NCBI RefSeq assembly: GCF_009905375.1 | Contig: NC_133652.1 | Coordinates: 120,487,797-120,551,796, forward strand | Reading direction: 5' to 3' | From: Apium graveolens | Lineage: Eukaryota; Streptophyta; Magnoliopsida; Apiales; Apiaceae | DNA: 64,000 nt | Part shown: positions 47,903-56,899 of the stretch, in pieces | How positions within the stretch are numbered: position 1 is the first letter of the stretch | Layout: every line of letters begins with the position of its first letter | Position numbers and translations under genes: made by a program | Notes under the pieces: model-generated | Database searches by the model: none | What the model was told of the DNA's origin: nothing | What the model saw: only the letters and a program-made list of their open reading frames with translations

Positions 47903-48940
47903 TTATGCAAAGGGATCAGAACATCCTTCTTCTTTTGTTGCTATATTCTTTAGAGTTGCCACTGGTCTCCGTCTTTGTCCTGATAATAAATTCTGATAAA
48001 TTTCCTTTGTCTTCTGAGCATGATTGTGCTTTAAATCTGATAATCTTGCATGCATTTCGTTCAAAGCTGTAGTATCCCTGCTAATTATATCATTATTATA
48101 ATAAATAGTTAGTATTTCTTCTGCTAATCCACCTTTACTTGTGCCAATGACACATGCCTTTCCTCCTCGTATCATATCTTCAAGTTTAGACTTCAATGTT
48201 GCTATGCCGATTGCTCTCTTGTTACACAACCAGTCGCCAAATTGCTCTATTGTACATGCCATGTCCGTCTTTAGGCTAGTATTTTCGCCTTCTATAGTAG
48301 TATTCCTGCCATACTTAAATATTTGACAGAGTAATATGGGTTTTCCTGTTAAGTCAGTACAGGCATCAAAAACCTGTATACCATAAATTCCTCCTGGTCC
48401 GTATGAATTCATGTAAGATTGAAGGCTTTGTGTTATAGTTGATGGTAGTTGTGCTATACTTGATAAGGTTTCATCTACCATTATTTTATCAATAAATCCT
48501 AAGAGTAATAGGTTTTTTACTACAGTTGAATCTGCGTTTTCCCTACAGATATACCTTGGGTATTTTCCAAATTTCCCATTTCTCAGGATTGTAGTATTGG
48601 TTTTATAATCATAGTACTTTTGTATTTTTTCAAAGGACTCGGTATATTCTTTGGTAAAGGTTACACGATCTTTTAGGGTAATGGTGTTGATAGTATTTTC
48701 TGGTATGGTTATTGTTTTGATAGTAGGAGTATTGGCTAGTCTTGATACAAAGGTTTCTGGGGTTTTTTGTAGATTGTTTAATATTCTGAGTTTTCCTTCT
48801 AAAGTAGTAGTGAGTTGGCTGATTTCCTCGTTAATAAAGTTTATCTGGTCATTCTTTTCCTTTATCTTCTGAATTACTTCTCCCACCTGTATCATAATAC
48901 TGCTAATACTTTCCATTTTCCCTGCTAAGATAGTCTGCAA
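47903..48940 (-). CDS. Viral transactivator/inclusion-body-like protein (ORF VI position)
   Basis: 345 residues, open throughout. The N-terminus (about 9-60) is a coiled coil. The middle has C-R-E-N-A-D-S-T-V-V-K-N-L-L-L-L-G-F and G-G-I-Y-G-I-Q-V-F-D-A-C (about 183-194), in keeping with the conserved core of caulimovirid TAV proteins. By place it is the translational transactivator that allows reinitiation on the polycistronic RNA and builds virus factories. It overlaps the RT frame by 38 bases. The family call rests more on position than on motifs. Confidence 0.65.
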   Translation of the reverse strand: MQTILAGKMESISSIMIQVGEVIQKIKEKNDQINFINEEISQLTTTLEGKLRILNNLQKTPETFVSRLANTPTIKTITIPENTINTITLKDRVTFTKEYTESFEKIQKYYDYKTNTTILRNGKFGKYPRYICRENADSTVVKNLLLLGFIDKIMVDETLSSIAQLPSTITQSLQSYMNSYGPGGIYGIQVFDACTDLTGKPILLCQIFKYGRNTTIEGENTSLKTDMACTIEQFGDWLCNKRAIGIATLKSKLEDMIRGGKACVIGTSKGGLAEEILTIYYNNDIISRDTTALNEMHARLSDLKHNHAQKTKEIYQNLLSGQRRRPVATLKNIATKEEGCSDPFA

Positions 48941-50762
48941 GAATATTTTTAGTACCTGATATGTTTTTTACAATAAAATCATAATAACTAAAAAATGCTT
49001 GCCAATTTCTTCTTTTATTTAATTCTGGTAAAGGGTCAATTTTATTGAATATAAATGATCTTACTTGAGTATTATCTGTTCTTACAACAAATTTTACAGG
49101 TAGTAAATGATAATGAAATCTTTTAATCCCTAATTTTACAGCTAATAGTTCCTTTTCATTAATATGATAATTCTTTTCATTGGGTTTCCATGTTCCAGCT
49201 GCATATCCACATATTAAAGGGTTTTCTTTATCAATATCATCTTTTTCAAAAGCTACTAATACTGCTCCCCATCCTATATCACTAGCATCTGTAAATAGTT
49301 CTAACTGATCACTATCTTTGGGTAATCGTAGTTTAGGTAAATTTTCTACCTTTGTTTTTAATGTTCTTATTGCATTTGTATGATCTTCCTTCCACTCAAA
49401 AGTTTTATTTTTCTTTATTAAATCTTGTAGTGGTTTTCTTAATTTTGGTAAATCTTTTATATAATCGGAAGCGTAATTTATTATTCCTAAGAATTGTTGT
49501 ACTTCTTTTTTATTTTCTAAAATTTCTTTAAAATTCTTTATTTTTGTTGATATATGTTCTTGTAATTGAATTCCTTCAGAGTCTATAATATATCCTAAAT
49601 ATTCTATTTTGTGTTTAAATATTTCTGATTTCTTTTCTGATAGTAATATTCCATGTTTTCTAATAGTCTGAATAAATATTTCTAGATGTTTTGAATGATC
49701 TGTTAAATTATCACTAAATATTAATATATCATCTATATATACTAGAATAAAATCATTCATTTCTCTAAATATTTTATCCATTCTTCTTTGAAATATTTGT
49801 GGAGCTGTTCTTAATCCAAATGGTAGTACTATCCATTCATAATGTCCTTGTGGAACGCTAAATGCTGTTAAACATCTAGATTCCTTAGTTAATTTTATTT
49901 GCCAGTATCCACTTTTACAATCAAATTTACTAAACCATTTTTTATTACTTGTTTGGTTGATTAAATTTCTTTTATATGGTAAAAAATATCCATCAAATAC
50001 AGTCTTTTTATTTAGTTCTCGATAATCTATTACCATTCTAGCTTTTCCTCTTTTTACTTCATTATGATTTCTTACTAAAAACGCTGGGCTACTATGCGGA
50101 CTTTTACTTTCTTGTATTAGTCCTAAGTTTAATAATTCTTTTATTTGAACTCCTAACTCCTTTTGATCTGTTGGGCTATATCTTATTGGTCTGTTTCTAA
50201 TTATATCATTAGGGTTTATTAGTTTTATTTCAGCATATATTTTTTCTGTTTCCCATAACTTCATTGGATGTTCTCCAAAATTTATTTCTAAGGCCTTTAA
50301 ATATTTTTGTTTTAATAGTTCTAGATTCATTTTTCTTTCTGCTTTAATATTACTTATTTCTATTGATTTTACAGGTATTATTCTTTTTAATACTATCCAT
50401 TTTTCGCAAGGTGTTAGCAAACTTATCCTATCTTGTTTTATTATTTGAGTTTTAAAAGAATCTAAAAAGTTATTTCCTAGTAACATTTGTTGTTTCATAT
50501 TATTTTCTTGGTATATTATAGGTAACCTAAATCTTATTTTTCCTAATATAAATCTTACATTTTCTGCTATTATATCTATCTCTTTTTTATGGTTATTGAA
50601 TCCTGTTACTATTATTCTATTTTTTGTATGCTTCCATTTGTGTTGAGTAAATACTTCTTCTTTAGCTAAACAAATATCTGCTCCGCTATCTATAAATATC
50701 TTTTGTTTTATATATTTCGTAGGTTTATATTCTACCTGTGCTTCAATATATATAGCCACCAT
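48903..50762 (-). CDS. Viral polyprotein: aspartic protease, reverse transcriptase, RNase H
   Basis: 619 residues, open throughout. Retropepsin motif I-D-S-G-A-D (24-29) with L-L-G-N-N-F-L (about 94-100); reverse transcriptase from about 180, with F-D-C-K-S-G-Y-W-Q-I (about 280-289), L-P-F-G-L-R-T-A-P and catalytic Y-I-D-D (342-345); RNase H from about 487 (F-T-D-A-S-D-I-G-W-G), with the Glu and later Asp residues in place. It copies pregenomic RNA into DNA. The preceding coat protein frame stops 6 bases before its start. All catalytic residues I can check are present. Confidence 0.95.
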   Translation of the reverse strand: MVAIYIEAQVEYKPTKYIKQKIFIDSGADICLAKEEVFTQHKWKHTKNRIIVTGFNNHKKEIDIIAENVRFILGKIRFRLPIIYQENNMKQQMLLGNNFLDSFKTQIIKQDRISLLTPCEKWIVLKRIIPVKSIEISNIKAERKMNLELLKQKYLKALEINFGEHPMKLWETEKIYAEIKLINPNDIIRNRPIRYSPTDQKELGVQIKELLNLGLIQESKSPHSSPAFLVRNHNEVKRGKARMVIDYRELNKKTVFDGYFLPYKRNLINQTSNKKWFSKFDCKSGYWQIKLTKESRCLTAFSVPQGHYEWIVLPFGLRTAPQIFQRRMDKIFREMNDFILVYIDDILIFSDNLTDHSKHLEIFIQTIRKHGILLSEKKSEIFKHKIEYLGYIIDSEGIQLQEHISTKIKNFKEILENKKEVQQFLGIINYASDYIKDLPKLRKPLQDLIKKNKTFEWKEDHTNAIRTLKTKVENLPKLRLPKDSDQLELFTDASDIGWGAVLVAFEKDDIDKENPLICGYAAGTWKPNEKNYHINEKELLAVKLGIKRFHYHLLPVKFVVRTDNTQVRSFIFNKIDPLPELNKRRNWQAFFSYYDFIVKNISGTKNILADYLSRENGKY

Positions 50763-50768
50763 TTTATT

Positions 50769-52673
50769 CTATTCAGTAGTTAAACTTTCATTATTACTAT
50801 CATTTTCATTTATATAATTTATTTCTTCTGGTTCTGTTTCACTTATATAGAATACTTCTTCATCATACCAGTTATTATTATCTTCTCTTATGTATTCTAG
50901 TTTCATTATTAATTCGGTGGTATCTATGTATTTTACTCCCTTTTGCTGTAATTTAGGACACTTATTTGCATAATGTCCCTTTTCATTACAATTCCAACAT
51001 TTACAATCTGCTATTTTTGTTTTATTTCTTTTTCTAAACTTTCTCTTATATCTAAATCTCTTTCTATTTTCAGGAGTATTTCTATATTTTTTAAATTTTC
51101 TTCTTTTAAATCTTCGATTAAATGGTTTATAAGGTCTATAGGTTTTATTTTGTTTTCTATAATATTCATTTTGATTATTATAATCTAGTTTCCTATATTT
51201 CCTATACTTCTTTCTAGTTTTATAATCTTGATTATCACATCCAAATATTAATTTTTTCTCTGTAAAATTACAGATTTCTCTTAATCCTTGTTTTTTATCC
51301 TTTTTAATTTTCTGTTGAATTCTATATTCTTCACATTTTCGAGTTAAATATGCTCTTAATAATCTAATTCTTTCTCCTAATGTATTTTCTTTAGGTTCTA
51401 GATTATTATATTCTTTAGTTATTTCGGTATTATAAGGTGAAGGTAGATGATCATAATACAGTTGTTGATATACTAAGCTTTCATTAGGTAAAAACTTAGC
51501 TTCATAAAAGAATTTAGTAAAACTTATAGTATATTCTGGTAATTTACTAATCCTGCAACATTTCATATTATTTAGATACATTGTTATTTCTAATTTTCTT
51601 TCTACTGTTATATTTTCTTGAGCTACAAACCATCTTTCTCCTAGAAATTCTCTTTTTAATAATATATCAAATGCGTTTAACGTATCTTTCCAGCTTCTAG
51701 CATACGTTCTTACTTGTCCTTTTAATTCATAAATAATATTTTCTAACCAAAATGCTGCTTTTCCTATAATTGTTTTTGATATTAGTTCAAAAACATAATC
51801 CAGATCTTCTATATTTTTTGAATTCATTAAGGCTATATACATCCCTAAATTCCAATCTTTTATCCTTCTACTTATTTCTTGATCGTCGTAGACATTATCT
51901 AAATCTAGAAAATATCCATTTATATTTATTCCTTGGTGTATTGATCCTATGAAATCTTGTACTTCATTTTGTTGTCCTATAGGTATATTTCCTGGCATTT
52001 TAATATTATTTTTAGTTATTATATGATCTTCTATTTCTTCTTCCGGGTATGCATCGTTATCCATTATATTATCTGATTCGGTTTCATAATTTGTTTGTTT
52101 ATGTGAAGTTTCTCTTTCTTCTATATCACCTTCATCGCTTTTCTCTTCATTTGTTATTATTGCATTTACGGTTTTTCCGAGGGCTTCTAATATTTCTTTA
52201 TTTTCTTTTATTATTATTTCCTTTTCCTCATTATCTGATTCCTCTAAGTAATTTAATCCTTCTTCTCCTAGATTACTATCTGATATACTTGTATTACTGC
52301 TCTCATCTTGTTCTTTGTTCGTTTCTGGATTACTATCGTCAGACTTAATAATTTCCTTTCCTTTTAATTCTATTTTTAATTGATTAATCTCATTTTTTAA
52401 ATTATCTATTTCTTTTAGTACACTTATTACTTCTAACTTTGTTTCTTTTAATTCTTTCTTTTGGGTTTTATATTTTTTTTTATAAAATTTATATTTATTT
52501 AACCATTCTATATTAGTTTTAGTTTTTAATTTAGCATTTTCTTTTCTTAATTCTTTTAGTTCATCTTCTCTTATTTCTTGTTTTATAGGTTCATATTTTT
52601 GTCTTTCTTTTTCCAGTAACTCTTTTCCATGTTTTTTAAGAAATGTTATAGCACTATGTTCTGTTATAGACAT
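50769..52673 (-). CDS. Viral coat protein precursor with zinc knuckle
   Basis: 634 residues, open throughout. Coiled coil at about 15-110; a very acidic stretch to about 225, like the acidic ends of caulimovirid coat precursors; the capsid core at about 230-460; a Lys/Arg/Tyr-rich region (about 480-550); then C-W-N-C-N-E-K-G-H-Y-A-N-K-C, a perfect CX2CX4HX4C knuckle, and an acidic tail. It would package the genome. Its stop is just ahead of the RT frame. Confidence 0.9.
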   Translation of the reverse strand: MSITEHSAITFLKKHGKELLEKERQKYEPIKQEIREDELKELRKENAKLKTKTNIEWLNKYKFYKKKYKTQKKELKETKLEVISVLKEIDNLKNEINQLKIELKGKEIIKSDDSNPETNKEQDESSNTSISDSNLGEEGLNYLEESDNEEKEIIIKENKEILEALGKTVNAIITNEEKSDEGDIEERETSHKQTNYETESDNIMDNDAYPEEEIEDHIITKNNIKMPGNIPIGQQNEVQDFIGSIHQGININGYFLDLDNVYDDQEISRRIKDWNLGMYIALMNSKNIEDLDYVFELISKTIIGKAAFWLENIIYELKGQVRTYARSWKDTLNAFDILLKREFLGERWFVAQENITVERKLEITMYLNNMKCCRISKLPEYTISFTKFFYEAKFLPNESLVYQQLYYDHLPSPYNTEITKEYNNLEPKENTLGERIRLLRAYLTRKCEEYRIQQKIKKDKKQGLREICNFTEKKLIFGCDNQDYKTRKKYRKYRKLDYNNQNEYYRKQNKTYRPYKPFNRRFKRRKFKKYRNTPENRKRFRYKRKFRKRNKTKIADCKCWNCNEKGHYANKCPKLQQKGVKYIDTTELIMKLEYIREDNNNWYDEEVFYISETEPEEINYINENDSNNESLTTE

Positions 52674-52677
52674 TTTC

Positions 52678-53073
52678 CTAAAATTTTCCTGATTTATGAA
52701 GCTCTGCTAAACCATTTATTGTTCTTTTAACGCCTATAGTTATTTTCGGTTTTGATTTGCTTATATCCATTAATATAGGTTCTTTAGTTCTTCCTATTAC
52801 TGTTATAGGTACTAGTTCTGGTTCTTCTGTTTCATCTTTAATTATTTTCTTTTCTTTATTTTTTTCTAAACTATTTTGTATAATGGTTAACTTATCTAAT
52901 ATTTGTTTAAAGATTGGGATTTCTGATATATTCCATAACGCTGTTATTTCTTCCTTAATTATCTTTCTACTAATTTCTTGATTTTCTTCCATCTTTTTTA
53001 ATATAGCGTTTAAACTTTCCTTTATAAATATTTCGTTCCAAATATCTTTTATTTGGTTTTCAGTATTATTCAT
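52678..53073 (-). CDS. Small viral protein, virion-associated-protein position
   Basis: 131 residues, open. Coiled-coil N-terminal half (many Glu/Lys/Ile), then a Pro/Lys-rich end. In place, length and type it matches the ORF III virion-associated protein (about 130 residues) of caulimoviruses, which links particles to movement or transmission factors. It overlaps the frame before it by 8 bases. Confidence 0.55.
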   Translation of the reverse strand: MNNTENQIKDIWNEIFIKESLNAILKKMEENQEISRKIIKEEITALWNISEIPIFKQILDKLTIIQNSLEKNKEKKIIKDETEEPELVPITVIGRTKEPILMDISKSKPKITIGVKRTINGLAELHKSGKF

Positions 53074-53290
53074 ATTTATAGACTCGTTTTCTCCATTCTC
53101 CTTTAATTATCCATATTTTTCTTTTCTTACCTTTTATTTTCTCTAATTCTTTTACTTCTTCCTCTAGTTTTTCTTTTTCTTTTAAGTATTGTAGTTCTTT
53201 TTCCTGAGACATAATTAATGTTTCTTTTATTATCCTATTAATAGTTTCTATTTCATCTTTCTTTTCATTTATTTCCTTTTCAGGGTTCAT
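53066..53290 (-). CDS. Small viral coiled-coil frame
   Basis: 74 residues, nearly all coiled coil (E-K-E-K-L-E-E-E-V-K-E-L-E-K), ending in a short basic stretch. It starts in an ATGA overlap with the movement protein stop. By place it could be a reduced ORF II (transmission factor) but it is less than half that length. Function not known. Confidence 0.5.
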   Translation of the reverse strand: MNPEKEINEKKDEIETINRIIKETLIMSQEKELQYLKEKEKLEEEVKELEKIKGKKRKIWIIKGEWRKRVYKYE

Positions 53291-54572
53291 ATTCTGTCTA
53301 TAAATCTTAATTTATTCTGATCATTTATTTCTATTCCTTCATTGGTTATATTATATTTTATTTCATTTAAGAAATCCATTCCTAATAATAGTTGATAACT
53401 AACGTCATTTTCTATTACTCCTAGGCTTATATTATATTCTAAGTCTAAGATTTTTAATCTTAATTTTATACTTTTTGTTATTATTGTTTCTCTCGAGCTA
53501 TTTGGTTCAGTTATTATTTGAGGTTCTATTTCCTCACATTTGTTTGAGTCAACTTCAGTTATATGTATTTGACTTTTTGTTGCTCCGGTATTTATTTCTG
53601 TTATGACTTCTTTGGCAAATATTCCATTAAATATTATTGTTTTTATTCTTAATTTATCTGATTCATAACACGGTAATCTTATTAAATCTAATTTTCTACT
53701 GGTCATACTCATTGATCTAACTAAATTTATAGGGTTGTGTTCTCTTCTAAAACTTAATCTAGATCCTTCTAATATTGGTTTAATTCTTTGTGTTGGAATT
53801 ATTTGTCTATTACTAAAGTCTATTGTAAATTCTTCTGGGATTGTTATTTGAGATTCTTCTTTATGTTCAATTTTTTCTAATATATCATTATATAATTTTG
53901 GTACTATTATTCCTAATTCCGTTTGTTTCTTTACATGATGGTTTCCAGTCATAGCATATACTATTTTAGTTTCTATACTAATTACTTTACTTCCCTTTTG
54001 CATTTTTATTCCATCTAATTTATAATATAATGTTAAAGATCTTTCTTTATTTTCATCTCTTAATGATATGCTGAAATCAGGTTGTATTATAAATTTTAAT
54101 TTCTGATATATTAAGTTTCCTTTTACTACTGCTATTAATGAATCTTGTATATTTCCTATTATTCTATCGTCTAGTACATATATTTGTATGGGAGTATCAA
54201 TATTTTTCTGAAAATATGCTTTTATTGTAAATTCTATTGCTCCAAAATAAATATTTTTTAGTTTATTTGCTTCCTTTTGTTTTAATTTAGATAGTTCTTT
54301 TTTATCAAACCATCTGTTATTAAATTTATTTTTGCTTTTCCATTTATTGTATCTATGTCTATTATATTTTCATGTTTTTGAGCTATATATCTAACTTCTT
54401 TATTTCTTTCAAAATATGATGTTTTGAATATTTTTTTTATTGTTAGTTCTTCTGTTTCACTTTGGATTTGATTATATATATCTGGTTTAAAACTTAGAGT
54501 TTGTGATGTTCCTTCTTCGTATTCATCCATTTGATAATATACATCTTGTGTTTCACTTGATTTCTCTAATGA

Positions 54573-54575
<3 letters not shown>
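53287..54575 (-). pseudogene. Viral movement protein (30K family), frameshifted, with protease-like C-terminus
   Basis: The frame starts at 54575. Its first 85 or so residues are acidic and then basic. A one-base shift in an A-run at about 54297-54303 ends this frame at 54282; the other frame stays open from there to 53287 and carries the 30K core (F-T-I-K-A-Y-F and L-D-D-R-I-I, minus strand near 54235-54160). The final ~110 residues have I-N-T-G-A-T and L-L-G-M-D-F-L, which look like a retropepsin fold whose catalytic Asp is Asn. The protein would enlarge plasmodesmata for cell-to-cell spread. The shift may be real or a base-calling error in the run. Confidence 0.75.

Positions 54576-54628
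<53 letters not shown>
54575..54628. repeat. Poly(T), 54 bases; poly(A) directly before the movement protein start
   Basis: On the viral sense strand the run of A leads straight into the ATG. It parts the 85-residue frame from the movement protein frame. Confidence 0.85.
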
Positions 54629-54640
54629 CAAACTATATTA

Positions 54641-54898
54641 TTATCCAGTTATATTACTTGATAAAATTATTCTTTTAAGTCCTTGAATTCTTAGTTTATT
54701 ATTTCTAAATGTTATTATCATATTTCCAAGTTGTTGATAACATCTTATTATTTCGTCCGTATTTTCTCTTGTCCATTCAATTTCATTTTTTCTTTCTTGC
54801 AATTTTTCTAGTTCTATTTCTAGTTTTTCTTGATTTTTTATTAATTCTTTTATTTTTCTATTATTTCTAGTTATTGCATTTGGATCTATCCAATTCAT
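54641..54898 (-). CDS. Small viral coiled-coil frame (85 aa)
   Basis: Open frame with a Lys/Glu/Leu heptad pattern in the middle. It starts 5 bases after the frame before it. No recognised family; small frames between leader and movement protein occur in several caulimovirid genera. Confidence 0.5.
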   Translation of the reverse strand: MNWIDPNAITRNNRKIKELIKNQEKLEIELEKLQERKNEIEWTRENTDEIIRCYQQLGNMIITFRNNKLRIQGLKRIILSSNITG

Positions 54899-54902
54899 TT
54901 TT

Positions 54903-55217
54903 TTAAATTTTTTGCCTTAAATCATCTATTAATTTATATTGTTCAGTTAATACTTCTTTTAATTCTTTTATTTGAATTTCTAAATTAGTTTCTTTAATAA
55001 ATTTTTCTCGTTTTATTAAAAGTTTTTCTTCTTCCAATCTTCTAATTTTTTCATCTCTCTCTTCCAACATTGTTCGTAATCTAGCTATAATATCAGATTT
55101 TTCATTTATTATTTGCATACTTATTTTACAACTTTCAATATGTTGATTTATATCTTTATTAAAAGTAAAGTTTTTATCTGCTATTAGTTTAATACTTTCT
55201 AACTTATAGTCTTCCAT
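54903..55217 (-). CDS. First viral frame after the primer site (104 aa)
   Basis: Open frame with coiled coil through most of the second half (E-E-R-D-E-K-I-R-R-L-E-E-E-K). First sizeable frame after the primer site. Function not known. Confidence 0.5.
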   Translation of the reverse strand: MEDYKLESIKLIADKNFTFNKDINQHIESCKISMQIINEKSDIIARLRTMLEERDEKIRRLEEEKLLIKREKFIKETNLEIQIKELKEVLTEQYKLIDDLRQKI

Positions 55218-55518
55218 ATAATATTTATTTTATTTATATAAATATATTAATTGTCTATATAGATTTTTCTTACACATTTGTTTTGTTTCTTTTTTCTTTA
55301 CTATAAAATAAATTAATAGATTTGCTATTATTTTAGATTTATAACTTTTATTCTTATTTTTTAGTAATTTTGCTGGAGGTCTCATTTAATTTTTAATTTT
55401 TACTATTCATAATTACTATTCATTTTTTACTATTCATTTTTTACTATTCATCAGTTACTATTCATTCCGAAATTTTGCTACAGTAATTTACTGTTCATTT
55501 TTTCCGGCCTATTTTCTA

Positions 55519-55530
55519 GCTCTGATACCA
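55519..55530 (-). other. Viral primer binding site (initiator tRNA-Met)
   Basis: Minus strand TGGTATCAGAGC. In caulimovirids it marks map position 1 and the site of the minus-strand discontinuity. It is at the border of the insertion. Confidence 0.9.
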
Positions 55531-55539
55531 GATTCGCGA

Positions 55540-56335
55540 ACGATGTATGTTTATGATGTCTTGCAGTTCGTCCAAATAGTTGCAATCCTAACTTGTGTTT
55601 CATTTTTTCTTGGGTGGTAGTTGCGGTGAGGGTGTGTGGGGTTGGGGGTTGTAAGTGTATATCAAAAAACTTGATGTATTGAATATTGTTTCTTGACAGT
55701 TTTTTTAAGCACTACCTGTGCTTCAGCACTTACAGGCCTATTGATTCCGATATCTGTTGAATATATACCACAAGAATTTGGTACTAGGCATGCTTGAGTT
55801 GATTGACTTATGTGGGTGTAGTGATGCTGCAGCAAATTTTGCAAGGGATATCCAGATTCCAGAAAGACCAAGAGAGCAATAGAGCCCTCATATCTTTCTC
55901 AACCGTGGACTAACACCTACTAGCTAAAGAGAAGGCAGGTCAGTATACCTATTTGTGAATACTAACACACTGTTCACCAGTATGAACCTGGCATAGAACT
56001 CATTGTGATTGTAGATACTTGTTTCAATCATGCAGTTGTCATTGGACGGACTAAAACATGACAAGCTGATCTTTGAGTTTCTGGGAAATGCATCCAGAGT
56101 CTTAGCTTGTTCAGGCATATATGTAAGTTCAAAAATGGTTCAGAAAAAGTAAATTGATTTATAATTGGAACATTTTTATCGTTGAGTTGAAAAATAATGG
56201 AAACTCTGTCTTTGACGGCTATTGAATTATAAAAATATGTGAGCTCTTCAACTTGTAGATGATATGGAGTTGAGAAGGTAAACTAACAAAGACTTCACAA
56301 TATTCTCACCTACATTGCATCAAACAATATCAATC
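55540..56335. other. Intergenic, no gene recognised
   Basis: Flanks the viral insertion. Nothing supported beyond short shadow frames. Confidence 0.45.
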
Positions 56336-56338
56336 TCT

Positions 56339-56348
56339 CCCTATAAAT
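56339..56348 (+). promoter_or_regulatory. TATA box of the proline-rich protein gene
   Basis: CCCTATAAATAACT, about 90 bases ahead of the start codon, which leaves a leader of some 60 bases. Confidence 0.6.
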
Positions 56349-56433
56349 AACTATTTCAAATAACTATTTTTCCATCTCAAATTTCACAAATCCCGGACTT
56401 AACTCCCCCTCTGAACCTTTGCTCTTATAAAAA

Positions 56434-56832
56434 ATGGCTACTGCTAGGCATTGCTTCATCCTTTCTTTAGTTGCAGCTCTATCACTAGCAGTTATAGATG
56501 TGAGTTTCGCTCGCCACTTGCTGCAAACTTCAGTACCAACACTTCCAACTATCCCATCTTTGCCTAAGGTTTCAATGCCCCCATTGCCTACAATGCCAAC
56601 ACTTCCAAAAGCAGCAATGCCTCCATTGCCAACAACTCCTCTGCCCACTCTACCAACTATTCCAACACTTCCGACGATGCCTACTACAATTCCCAAGCTG
56701 GTACTACCTCCTCTGCCCGCATCATTTCCAACAATTCCAACAACGATGCCTTCTATTCCAAACATCAACATTCCCACAACATTCCCATCCATTCCTTTCT
56801 TCACTCCACCACCATCCACTACTAGCCCTTGA
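56434..56832 (+). CDS. Secreted proline-rich (PELPK-like) cell wall protein
   Basis: 132 residues, intronless. A clear signal peptide (about 1-26, ending V-S-F-A before R-H-L-L-Q) is followed by a Pro-rich body of short units: P-x-L-P and P-x-I-P steps such as P-T-L-P-T-I-P-S-L-P-K and M-P-P-L-P-T-M-P-T-L-P-K, ending in P-P-P-S-T-T-S-P. Composition (Pro, Thr, Leu, Ile, Ser; almost no Tyr or Cys) and the R-H-L-L-Q opening of the mature part fit small plant proline-rich wall proteins of the PELPK1 type, tied to growth and defence in other plants. No lipid-transfer domain follows, so it is not a hybrid PRP. The antisense Gly-rich frame is a shadow. Confidence 0.75.
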   Translation: MATARHCFILSLVAALSLAVIDVSFARHLLQTSVPTLPTIPSLPKVSMPPLPTMPTLPKAAMPPLPTTPLPTLPTIPTLPTMPTTIPKLVLPPLPASFPTIPTTMPSIPNINIPTTFPSIPFFTPPPSTTSP

Positions 56833-56899
56833 GACAAGAATTAATATAAAAATCACTGATTTTTATGAGCTTTGTATTGATTTTATGAATTTTCTTTTG

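Larger units (their letters stand above)
46559..55539 (-). mobile_element. Endogenous caulimovirid (pararetrovirus), one genome length
   Basis: A plant DNA virus of the family Caulimoviridae fixed in the genome, about 8.97 kb between borders. In the minus-strand sense the order is primer site (55530), two small frames, movement protein, two small coiled-coil frames, coat protein with zinc knuckle, protease-RT-RNase H, transactivator-like frame, promoter, leader. This is the Caulimovirus/Soymovirus-type layout with separate frames. The 12-mer CCAGATTCGCGA lies at both borders (46559-46570 and 55528-55539). Neighbouring frames overlap by a few bases or lie a few bases apart, as in viruses that use reinitiation. 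One coding break is seen. The genus is not settled. Confidence 0.9.

Noticed and set aside
52049..52348. Leu/Tyr-rich plus-strand frame (and similar ones at 50973-51188 and 52757-52981)
   Set aside because: Antisense to the acidic or basic parts of the viral frames.
56364..56837. Gly/Val-rich 157-residue minus-strand frame
   Set aside because: Exact antisense shadow of the proline-rich protein gene.
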